From positions 1 to 39,078 of the forward strand of contig DUSO01000186.1 of the NCBI GenBank assembly GCA_012842565.1: a DNA stretch of 39,078 nucleotides, read 5' to 3'. The notes beneath the pieces are model-generated. The model saw only the letters and a list, made by a program, of their open reading frames with translations, was not told where the DNA came from and ran no database searches. This DNA is from Bacillota bacterium. GTDB taxonomy: Bacteria > Bacillota > SHA-98 > Ch115. This document shows, piece by piece, positions 15,919 to 22,877 of this stretch. Numbering within the stretch: position 1 is the stretch's first letter; the number at the start of each line of letters is the position of its first letter. Made by a program: the position numbers and the translations under genes.

Positions 15919-17328
15919 TTACCAGTCCAGCCATCCCTCCGGCGTGCTGACATCGGTGACGACGTGTTTTTGGACTATCTTTGTAACCTTGACAAAGAGG
16001 TCCAGGATCATATCTATAAGAACCTCGTTGGTCCCGCCATATGGCAGCTCTCCTACTGGCACCATCTGAACGTTTACAAAGGAGACGGTGGGGTGCACCT
16101 GGACATCCATGCCGGGTGCCGCACCGGGTATATCAACATACTCGGTAAACTCTATCCGCTCCTCCATGTGGTGTACGGGCTGTGCTGGTTCCGCCGCCAC
16201 ATAGACGATCTGGACGACTATGGTACCCTGCACGATGACCTTATTAGGCAGGGCTTCGACATTTCGAATCTCGACCCTGGTGTCAAAGACGCCGAGTACC
16301 TTCTGCACATTGGGCTTGCCCGCCGGGACCATCATCTGCCGCCGAATGTTGACCTGCCTTAATGCCTCCCCCACGACCTCACTCATCCGCACGAGCCGGG
16401 TTTCCAGCTTGATGGGCACCTTATCGGACCGGACATCGATTACCACCCTCAGCTGCTCGACCTGGGTGACCTTGACAAAGAGCCTCAGGATTATCTCCTG
16501 CAGCAGGGTGGTTGGGCTGGTCATTGTCGCCTGGGCGAATTCGACCGTGGGGAATACCTCCACTGTCATGCCGGGAAGTGCGCCGGGCACATCGATAAAG
16601 CTTAGGAACCGCACAGTCTGGTGCATGTGGTGTACAGGCTGGTCCGGCAAGGCGGCTACGTAGATTATCTGTGTCGTTATGGTACCCTCGACTATTACTT
16701 TGTCAGGAATGACCCTGGTTTCTGTAAATCTGACCTCCCAGCCGACGATGCTGAGGATCTTCTGCATTTCGGGCTTTCCTGCGGGCACCGTTAGCGTCTC
16801 GCGCAGGTTGACCTGGGCGAAATTCTCGCCCATCACGTGTTCGACCTTGGCCAGCTCCTTTACGACCTTGGCCGGGATACTCTTGAACGACACATCCGTT
16901 ACCACATCCAGCTGAACTAGCTGGGCAACCTTGGCGAAGATCTCGAGGATGATCTCGATCTCTATGGTCCTCGGGCCCCTCATAACGGCATTGACAAAAT
17001 CCACCCGCGTCCTGACCAGCACTGTCATGCCCGGCTCCGTGCCCGGCACATCCACAAACTGCATAAAGTTGATTGTCTGGCTGGTATGGTGCACCGGCTG
17101 GTCGGGCAGAGCGGCTACGTAGATTATCTGGGCCGTGGCTGTCCCCTGTACGATGACTTTATTGGGAATTGGGGTCCCGGTGGCCGACACGGTCACATTT
17201 ACGACGCTCAATATCTTCTGAATGTCCGGTTTTTCTGCGGGTATGTCCGCAACTGACCGCAGAACGGCCCTGGTCCTGTTTTCGCCGACGACCTCGTAGA
17301 GTTTGAGCCGTTCCTTCTTCAACACCAT
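15919..17328 (-). CDS. Triple-SPOCS (DUF3794) protein without LysM
   Basis: A 469-aa protein made of three consecutive SPOCS modules (about 1-157, 158-313, 314-469). Each repeats V-GEN/EA-x-x-QV, IPAxKPxxQKILxV, NKVIVQGT, QIIYVAALPDQPVHH, FVDVPGxxPGM and VxVKVTQxxQxxVVTDV. The modules are more alike than those of the neighbouring proteins, which suggests internal duplication. It has no LysM domain and no signal peptide. ATG 17328 has SD GGGGGGAG eight bases upstream. A possible SigK-like promoter lies at 17401-17427. The likely role is a structural spore-envelope (coat or cortex interface) component; this is inferred from family and cluster. Confidence 0.88.
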   Translation of the reverse strand: MVLKKERLKLYEVVGENRTRAVLRSVADIPAEKPDIQKILSVVNVTVSATGTPIPNKVIVQGTATAQIIYVAALPDQPVHHTSQTINFMQFVDVPGTEPGMTVLVRTRVDFVNAVMRGPRTIEIEIILEIFAKVAQLVQLDVVTDVSFKSIPAKVVKELAKVEHVMGENFAQVNLRETLTVPAGKPEMQKILSIVGWEVRFTETRVIPDKVIVEGTITTQIIYVAALPDQPVHHMHQTVRFLSFIDVPGALPGMTVEVFPTVEFAQATMTSPTTLLQEIILRLFVKVTQVEQLRVVIDVRSDKVPIKLETRLVRMSEVVGEALRQVNIRRQMMVPAGKPNVQKVLGVFDTRVEIRNVEALPNKVIVQGTIVVQIVYVAAEPAQPVHHMEERIEFTEYVDIPGAAPGMDVQVHPTVSFVNVQMVPVGELPYGGTNEVLIDMILDLFVKVTKIVQKHVVTDVSTPEGWLDW

Positions 17329-17400
17329 TCTCTTGTCTCCCCCCTCGTATGCAAAGAACTGGGTCTTAAAAATGACTGGTCTTGCAGACGTACTTCATTA

Positions 17401-17427
17401 CAATATATGCGGGACACGGGTCGCTGT
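17401..17427 (-). promoter_or_regulatory. Possible SigK-type promoter for the middle SPOCS gene
   Basis: On the minus strand, AC (-35) is followed after 16 bases by CATATATTG, close to the SigK -10 CATANNNTA with one mismatch in the final TA. It lies between the upstream hairpin and the SPOCS gene starting at 17328. Confidence 0.35.
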
Positions 17428-17432
17428 GACTC

Positions 17433-17463
17433 GAAATGGGAGGCCCGCGAGACCTCCCATTTC
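17433..17463 (-). other. Intercistronic hairpin, 11-bp stem
   Basis: A perfect inverted repeat GAAATGGGAGG / CCTCCCATTTC has a 9-base loop, the same stem and loop lengths as the hairpin at 15802-15832 but a different sequence. No T-run follows on the minus strand. Confidence 0.6.
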
Positions 17464-17555
17464 ACAACGTGCTGGCGGGAATGCTGCCCATCCGTCCGTG
17501 AGTGGCGGGCGGATGTACCATCCTTCTGCCTGTCATCCTTTTGCCGGCGGGTGCA

Positions 17556-19151
17556 TCATCCCTTCGGGGGCGGGCAGACCGGGATCTGTAGCACCTGACC
17601 GACCTGGATCATGTTGGGGTCGGCGATCTTGTTCGCCTGTACTATTGCCTCGACGGTCGTGTTATACTTCCTCGCGAGCGACCACAGTGTGTCGCCCGGT
17701 TGCACAGTCACAAAGGTCATTGTGGGCGTAGGGCACGGTACCTCCGGCGGCGTGACTATTACCACGTCGATCACTATGTTGAGCTGGACCGGCTCTGTGA
17801 CTTTGACCGTCACAGAAACAAGGAGCCTGACCTGGAACGACCGGTCGTCGATGACCTCGAACTCGACGTGCTCCACAAGGGCGCGCACCTCAGCCGTCAT
17901 CTCAGGTTCGGCGCCAGGGATTTCGACATATTGCGTGAACTTGACCTGGTGGTCCATATGGTGGACCGGCTGGTCGCCCTCGGCTGTCTGGGCGACGTAG
18001 AGTGTCTGGAGCCTTATCGTACCCTCGACGATGGCCTTGCCGGCTATGATCCTAGTCTCCTCGACCTTGACGCTCTCATCGATACGAATTATCCTGTCGA
18101 TATTCGGCTTTTCTCGCGGGACCTGGAGGCTCTCTTTGAGCATCACCTGCGCCGTATCCTCACCGACTACATCCTGTACCTTGAGGAGCCGCTTCTCAAC
18201 GTCCACCACAACGGTCTTGGATGTGACATCGGTCACTACTTCCATCTGTTTCGTTGCGGTCACTTTGACAGTGATCTTCACGACCGCATCGATACTGATG
18301 GTCCTTGCGTCAATAAGGTCGTAATCTATGGTCTCCTGCTCGACTGTCACCTGGACGTGCATACCGGAGCGGGCTCCAGGTACCTCGACCACATGCGTAA
18401 ACCTCAGCTTGGCCTCCATGAAGTGCACCGGCAGCCGCGTTACTCCGGAGGTGTCTCCTACTGCAGCCGCATACATGACGTTGACATCCACAGCACCTTC
18501 CACGACAACCTGGTCATCGAGAATCTGCACGTCTGTCAACCTTGTACGGCCCTCAACTGAGATCACCGACTGGATATCCGGTTTCTCTTCCGGTACCGCT
18601 ACCCTCTCAGTGACAACCACCTGAGAAGCCTGCTCCCCAACGACGTCTTCGACCTTGAGGAGTTCCTTGGTCACCTTGAGGTCTTCGGGCCCTTTTACGT
18701 CAGTTACTACTTCAAGCTGCTCGGTCTTGGTCACCTTGGCAAAAGCGCGGACCAGCACCTCGACCCGGATGGTGTGCGGGTCGACCAGTTCGTTGGCCAC
18801 ATGCTCCGCCCGCACGTCGATCTGGACGTTCATTCCAGGCTGGGTGCCGGGTATCTCAGCCACCAGCTCGTACGATACCTCCTGCTCCAGCAGCTGGACC
18901 GGCTGGCTTCCGGCGGCGGTGATCCCCACATAGAGCGCGCGAACGTCAACCTTGCCCTCTATGATCACCTTGTCTTTGATGATCTCGTAGGCTGATGTCT
19001 TGAGGGTGGCATCGACGCTCACAACCTTCTCGGCGGTTGGGGCACCGGTGGGAATCTTTATCATTTCGCGGAAGACCTTGCGGACAGTCGTTTCTCCAAC
19101 GACCTGCTCGACCTTGAGCAGCTCTTGCTTGAGCTCAAGACCAACGGCCAT
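17556..19151 (-). CDS. Triple-SPOCS (DUF3794) protein with C-terminal LysM
   Basis: From ATG 19151 (SD GGGGGAG; an in-frame GTG at 19172 is less well placed) the protein has 531 aa. Three SPOCS modules occupy roughly residues 5-160, 161-325 and 326-475. Each has the KVEQVVGE/DVVGE opening, VPxxKPxI, KVIVEGxV, LYV, QPVHxME and PGxxPxM landmarks. A C-terminal LysM follows (about 484-531: FVTVQPGDTLWSLARKYNTT, then IQVGQVLQIPV). In the paralog order it is transcribed first, behind a good SigK-like promoter (19207-19233). No signal peptide is present. Like SafA and SpoVID, the LysM could dock the protein on spore peptidoglycan while SPOCS modules self-associate or bind coat partners. This is inference. 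Confidence 0.9.
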   Translation of the reverse strand: MAVGLELKQELLKVEQVVGETTVRKVFREMIKIPTGAPTAEKVVSVDATLKTSAYEIIKDKVIIEGKVDVRALYVGITAAGSQPVQLLEQEVSYELVAEIPGTQPGMNVQIDVRAEHVANELVDPHTIRVEVLVRAFAKVTKTEQLEVVTDVKGPEDLKVTKELLKVEDVVGEQASQVVVTERVAVPEEKPDIQSVISVEGRTRLTDVQILDDQVVVEGAVDVNVMYAAAVGDTSGVTRLPVHFMEAKLRFTHVVEVPGARSGMHVQVTVEQETIDYDLIDARTISIDAVVKITVKVTATKQMEVVTDVTSKTVVVDVEKRLLKVQDVVGEDTAQVMLKESLQVPREKPNIDRIIRIDESVKVEETRIIAGKAIVEGTIRLQTLYVAQTAEGDQPVHHMDHQVKFTQYVEIPGAEPEMTAEVRALVEHVEFEVIDDRSFQVRLLVSVTVKVTEPVQLNIVIDVVIVTPPEVPCPTPTMTFVTVQPGDTLWSLARKYNTTVEAIVQANKIADPNMIQVGQVLQIPVCPPPKG

Positions 19152-19206
19152 CTCCTCTCCCCCTTCCTGCACAAATTAGCAAAAGTAGACAGCCACTTTT
19201 CACTTA

Positions 19207-19233
19207 TACTATATGCGTGGTCTTGCGAAAAGT
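19207..19233 (-). promoter_or_regulatory. SigK-type promoter candidate for the first SPOCS-LysM gene
   Basis: On the minus strand AC (-35) is followed by exactly 16 bases and CATATAGTA, an exact fit to the SigK -10 pattern CATANNNTA. It ends 55 bases before the preferred ATG at 19151. It would place expression in the late mother cell, as expected for an envelope protein. Confidence 0.55.
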
Positions 19234-19253
19234 TCATAGGGAATTGGCCCGGT

Positions 19254-20375
19254 TTAGCGGACCAACTCCCGTAGCTCGACCGTACAGCTCCCACGGCTGA
19301 GGACAGTCCGCGAGCCGAGGACGGCACCTTCGAGACAGCATCCGCTGCCCACATCAACCCTCTCGCCTAGGATACACCATGTGAGCCTTGCTCCGTCCCG
19401 TATTTGTACATGGTCAAGGACTATCGAGTTAACGATTCTCGTCTCCCGGCCTACCTCCACGTCATGGCCGATCACAGTCCAGGGTCCCAACCTGGTATAA
19501 GCCCCGATTGAGGCCCGGTCCCCGATCAAGACGGGGCCCCGGAGCTCCACACTCTGATGAATGCTCGAATTCTTACCTATCCTGATCCCCCGCCCAAAGC
19601 GCCTTCCCGGAGGAACTACGTCCAGCCGCATATCGAGAATGTCCCTGTGGGCCTGAATGTACTTGGGCAGGGTGCCAATGTCTTGCCAGTATCCCTCTAT
19701 ACGGTAACCATATATCTTTCTCCCCTCGGCCAGGAAGACAGGGAACAGGTCTCTCTCGAGAGATACTTCGGCCTTGCTCTCTGAGGGATCCCTTTCTCTT
19801 CCGAGCCTCTTTACCTGCTCCGAGATTCTGGAGAGGCCATCGGGCTCTATGATATAGATTCCTGCATTGATCGTATTGCCCTCCACCTCATCCCACCCCG
19901 GCTTTTCCAGGAATCTCACGACCCTCTGCGTACCGTCGGTGAGTATGAGTCCATATGCTGTGGGGTCAGGTACCTCGGCCATTGCAATGGTTATGTCACT
20001 GCCTTTTTCCAGGTGGAATTCCAGCATCTTGCCAAGATCCACATCTGTCAGAACATCCCCGTTTACCACTACCACGCGCTCATTCCCGACAAGAGAGGAG
20101 CACCTCGAGACCGCTCCCCCGGTTCCAAGGGGCCTATCTTCAACCGAATACTCAAAAGACAACCCCCACCTCTTCCCGTTGCCCAGCGCCTCCTTGAACC
20201 TCTCGGCCATATAGTTGAGGCTCAATATCACCTGCTCGATCCCGGATTTTCTCAGGAGGTCGAGCTGGTATTCGAGAAAAGGCCGGTTGGCCAGGGGTAT
20301 TAACCCCTTAGGGCATGTATATGTCAACGGCCGGAGGCGCGTACCCTTACCCCCGGCCAGTATCAGCGCCTTCAC
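19254..20375 (-). CDS. NDP-sugar pyrophosphorylase (mannose-1-P guanylyltransferase-like)
   Basis: A 373-aa nucleotidyltransferase. The N-terminal Rossmann-like domain starts ALILAGGKGTRLRPLT (the G-G-x-G-T-R-L nucleotide loop) with FLEYQLDLL, VVVNGDVLTDVDL (metal-binding Asp) and GTGGAV; FLEKP and NAGIYIIEP complete the substrate site. Residues from about 255 form a left-handed beta-helix with hexapeptide repeats (IGKNSSI, IGDRASI, IGHDVEV), as in GlmU/GDP-mannose pyrophosphorylase-type enzymes. The start is GTG 20375 behind GGGGGGTG. The next gene upstream is a GDP-mannose 4,6-dehydratase-like SDR, so GDP-mannose is the most likely product, feeding a deoxyhexose for spore polysaccharide. 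Nucleotide and sugar specificity are not proven. Confidence 0.87.
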   Translation of the reverse strand: MKALILAGGKGTRLRPLTYTCPKGLIPLANRPFLEYQLDLLRKSGIEQVILSLNYMAERFKEALGNGKRWGLSFEYSVEDRPLGTGGAVSRCSSLVGNERVVVVNGDVLTDVDLGKMLEFHLEKGSDITIAMAEVPDPTAYGLILTDGTQRVVRFLEKPGWDEVEGNTINAGIYIIEPDGLSRISEQVKRLGRERDPSESKAEVSLERDLFPVFLAEGRKIYGYRIEGYWQDIGTLPKYIQAHRDILDMRLDVVPPGRRFGRGIRIGKNSSIHQSVELRGPVLIGDRASIGAYTRLGPWTVIGHDVEVGRETRIVNSIVLDHVQIRDGARLTWCILGERVDVGSGCCLEGAVLGSRTVLSRGSCTVELRELVR

Positions 20376-20526
20376 GTATCAACACCCCCCGGCATTCACC
20401 TCCTGTGGGGGTGTCGGACCTTTTAGGCCGGTCCGTACGCCGGCCGGGATACGTCAGCCGGGATACACCGGCCCGGGAGCCTATCCACAGCCAGCCCCCG
20501 GGCTCAACCTGTCCCCCGCCCACCAG
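20376..20526. other. Intergenic gap in the sugar-nucleotide cluster
   Basis: About 150 bases of G+C-rich sequence with many short CCGGCC-type palindromes. No gene and no clear promoter or terminator is visible. The minus-strand SD for the pyrophosphorylase lies at its left edge. Confidence 0.4.
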
Positions 20527-21486
20527 TCAGGCCGGTCTTACCCTTTCCCTCCAGTAATTGAGGAGGTCCCTTAGAGTATTTTCAAAAGGGATCTCCGGAG
20601 CGTAGCCCGTCCTCTCTGCAAACTTGCTATAATCTCCCAGGAGAATTGGGACATCTGACGGGCGCATACGTCCCGGGTCCTGTTCAATCTTGACAGTCAC
20701 CTTAGAGAGGCCGAGCAGCATGTCAAGGACCTCCGATATCTTGTAGCACTTGCCGCTCGCGATGTTGTAAACCTCGCCTGGTTGACCCTTGTCGAGGCTG
20801 AGCCAGTAAGCTCTCACCATGTCCCGCACGTCCGTAAAATCCCGTCTCGCCTCCAGGTTACCCACGCGGATTACCGGTTCGCGCAAGCCCCATTCGATCT
20901 CGGCGATCTGCCGCGCGAAGTTTGAGGTGACAAATACCTCCCCCCGCCGGGGGCCGGTATGGTTGAATCCCCGGGTCCTTACGATTTCCAGTCCATAACT
21001 ACGAAAGTATTGATAGCCCAGGAAATCCTGCGCTATCTTACTCACCGCATATGGGCTCTGGGGCCTGAGCGGATTCGTCTCCCTTATCGGCACCTCGTCC
21101 TCGTAGACCAGGCCATATTCTTCCGACGAACAGGCAATCTGTATCCTCGGCTTTATGCCCAGCCTGCGAACGGCCTCAAAGACGTTTAATTCGCCAATGA
21201 TATTGTTCATGAGGGTATCATACGGTGAAACCCATGACGACGGCACAAAGCTCTGGGCGGCCAGGTGGAATATGAGGTCCGGCCTTGCCGCCTCTATGGC
21301 CGTCTCAACCGCCGATGCATCAATGAGGTCGCACTCCACAAGATGGAGCTTGCTTCGAATGCCTTCTATATTCTCAGTGCGGCTACGCCACCTGGTGGTG
21401 CCCCATACCTCGACTCCCATGGCGAGGAGGAATTCGGCCAGGTGACTGCCGGCAAACCCCGTTATGCCCGTAACAAGAGCCCTCAT
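20527..21486 (-). CDS. GDP-mannose 4,6-dehydratase-like extended SDR
   Basis: ATG 21486 with SD GGGAGGGA gives 319 aa; upstream in-frame codons to 21543 are not homologous. It begins ALVTGITGFAGSHLAEFLL (G-x-x-GF-x-G cofactor loop), has FHLAAQSFVPSSWVSP, the catalytic ACSSEEYG and the YAVSK Tyr/Lys pair, and FNHTGPRRGEVFVTSNFARQ, typical of GDP-mannose 4,6-dehydratase and its close relative GDP-4-keto-6-deoxymannose reductase. The early TRWRSRTENI resembles the NADP-binding RR segment of the dehydratases. Its start overlaps the preceding stop as ATGA, indicating coupled translation. With the adjacent pyrophosphorylase it would make a GDP-6-deoxyhexose (rhamnose- or fucose-type). Dehydratase versus reductase is not settled from sequence. 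Confidence 0.85.
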   Translation of the reverse strand: MRALVTGITGFAGSHLAEFLLAMGVEVWGTTRWRSRTENIEGIRSKLHLVECDLIDASAVETAIEAARPDLIFHLAAQSFVPSSWVSPYDTLMNNIIGELNVFEAVRRLGIKPRIQIACSSEEYGLVYEDEVPIRETNPLRPQSPYAVSKIAQDFLGYQYFRSYGLEIVRTRGFNHTGPRRGEVFVTSNFARQIAEIEWGLREPVIRVGNLEARRDFTDVRDMVRAYWLSLDKGQPGEVYNIASGKCYKISEVLDMLLGLSKVTVKIEQDPGRMRPSDVPILLGDYSKFAERTGYAPEIPFENTLRDLLNYWRERVRPA

Positions 21487-22877
21487 TGGGATTCCCTCCC
21501 CATGCGCGCCCTCACCTTGAACCCTTCTCTGATGGTACTCCATATCAGCGGATCCTCCGGCCCAAGGTAGTATAATGCCAGGCCGCCCAGGTGGTATTTG
21601 TGCACCAGGCTAACCTTGGCTCGGACGCTTACGGCATTTTCAAAGAATACGCGGTGTGTGACCCGGCACGAACGGTAGCGGAAGCTCGGTGCAAGAGCCT
21701 CCTCGTCCATGATTACCTCGGGCTTGAAGACACTCAGGAGGGCGGATATCTCTTCATATGAGACAAGCGACGCCTTCGAATCCGGGAGGGGGGCCTCACG
21801 GCGCAATTCCGGCCAATCGTAGCCGTAGGTAGGCACCGTCAGTATCGTCTTCCAGCAAGGCACCCATTGCATATATTTCCTGATTGCTTCCCTAACCCAT
21901 CCGATGGACGCGATAGGGCCGGGCTTTCCTTCTTTATTATGCTGGTCGAATGTCAGAAGGATCACCTGGTCGGCTACACGGCCAACCCCTTCGTAGTACG
22001 CGGCCGGCAACTCGTCCAACCCTTCCACTGGTAGCGCCGCCAGTAGGCTCTTGTCAACCCGGTGGAGGTGACCCGCTATGTTTGAGACAAAGGATAAACC
22101 CCGGTACCAATCCTCAGGGGCTACCGACGTTAAACAGAGCACAATGCCGGAAGCCTTCAGCCTGTTGGCCAGCTCCAGCAGGCCCTTTACGGCTGCTTCT
22201 CTTGCCTTTTTGGAGGACAGAAACGCTCGAACGGCGTCAGCCTCCGGTATGCCGACGTCGGCTATGCTCACTGCGGGCATGACATCTACCTCATGCAGCA
22301 TTGCAAGCGAGACAGCCTTGTCTTGTAAGTGGCTGTGAACGAGGCCCGTAGTATCAATCCCGACCCACATGGGCGAGAGGATCGTAATACTCTTGATGTT
22401 CCTCTCGAGCGAAAGGTATGGTGAGATGGAGCCGTGGTCATGGCGATAAAATGCTATGACCGACCTGATGGGTATTATAAGTCGCTGGGATCTATAGGGC
22501 CTGGATTCTACGGGAAGATGATTGGCCTCGGCGACCAGGGTCACCGGCACCTGGTATTTCTGAGATACCATTGACAGAGTCTCTTTGGGCCCTGTGACGT
22601 GAGTAATTCTGGGAAGGGCAAACTTGCTCAAGAGCGCCGCGAATACCTGCGGGCCCGCAACGCCGTCCTGCCGTAACCCGTGTGCGGCCTGAAATTGCTT
22701 GACCGCGTCCCCTGTCAGATAGCCGAAATAGCCGTCCGGTTCCCCTGCTTCATAACCCAGGAGATTCAGCCTTGCCTGGAGGCAGGCCACATCGTCACCT
22801 TGCATACCCTGACGCAGAATTCGCCTCCCCAGGATACTGCGTTCTGGCTTATTACCTGAGGCCATCGGATTCACCAT
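21483..22877 (-). CDS. GH18-fold (YaaH/YdhD-like) spore protein with peptidoglycan-binding domain, catalytic acids missing
   Basis: The 464-aa protein (ATG 22877; the frame is open to a TTG at 22904) has a peptidoglycan-binding domain (about 22-82: GDDVACLQARLNLLGY and GDAVKQFQAAHGL), a LysM-like segment (about 88-135: LSMVSQKYQVPVTLVAEAN) and a GH18 TIM barrel similar to spore-cortex YaaH/SleL/YdhD. Late barrel landmarks remain (ILTVPTYGYDW, GLALYYLGPEDPLIW). At the active-site strand, where family members have DG-x-N-[ILV]-DFE, this protein reads SGIVLCLTSVAPEDW. All three acids of the D-x-x-x-D-x-E motif are replaced (S, C, T) while the flanking residues align. It is probably a non-catalytic glycan-binding protein. 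Its end overlaps the SDR start by 4 bases, and its start overlaps the upstream gene's end by 26. Confidence 0.8.
   Translation of the reverse strand: MVNPMASGNKPERSILGRRILRQGMQGDDVACLQARLNLLGYEAGEPDGYFGYLTGDAVKQFQAAHGLRQDGVAGPQVFAALLSKFALPRITHVTGPKETLSMVSQKYQVPVTLVAEANHLPVESRPYRSQRLIIPIRSVIAFYRHDHGSISPYLSLERNIKSITILSPMWVGIDTTGLVHSHLQDKAVSLAMLHEVDVMPAVSIADVGIPEADAVRAFLSSKKAREAAVKGLLELANRLKASGIVLCLTSVAPEDWYRGLSFVSNIAGHLHRVDKSLLAALPVEGLDELPAAYYEGVGRVADQVILLTFDQHNKEGKPGPIASIGWVREAIRKYMQWVPCWKTILTVPTYGYDWPELRREAPLPDSKASLVSYEEISALLSVFKPEVIMDEEALAPSFRYRSCRVTHRVFFENAVSVRAKVSLVHKYHLGGLALYYLGPEDPLIWSTIREGFKVRARMGRESQ

Noticed and set aside
14933-16069. Long plus-strand open frame (378 codons) opposite the SPOCS genes
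   Set aside because: It is antisense to a clear SPOCS frame, spans the gap between two genes, has no SD, and its His/Arg/Asp-rich composition is what reverse reading of G+C-rich SPOCS codons produces.
17700-18560. Plus-strand open frame (286 codons) opposite the first SPOCS-LysM gene
   Set aside because: It is an antisense shadow of a well-supported gene, with no recognisable motif or ribosome binding site.
14171-19172. CRISPR-like or tandem DNA repeats in the SPOCS region
   Set aside because: The recurring words come from repeated protein modules of about 155 residues, not from short spaced DNA repeats.
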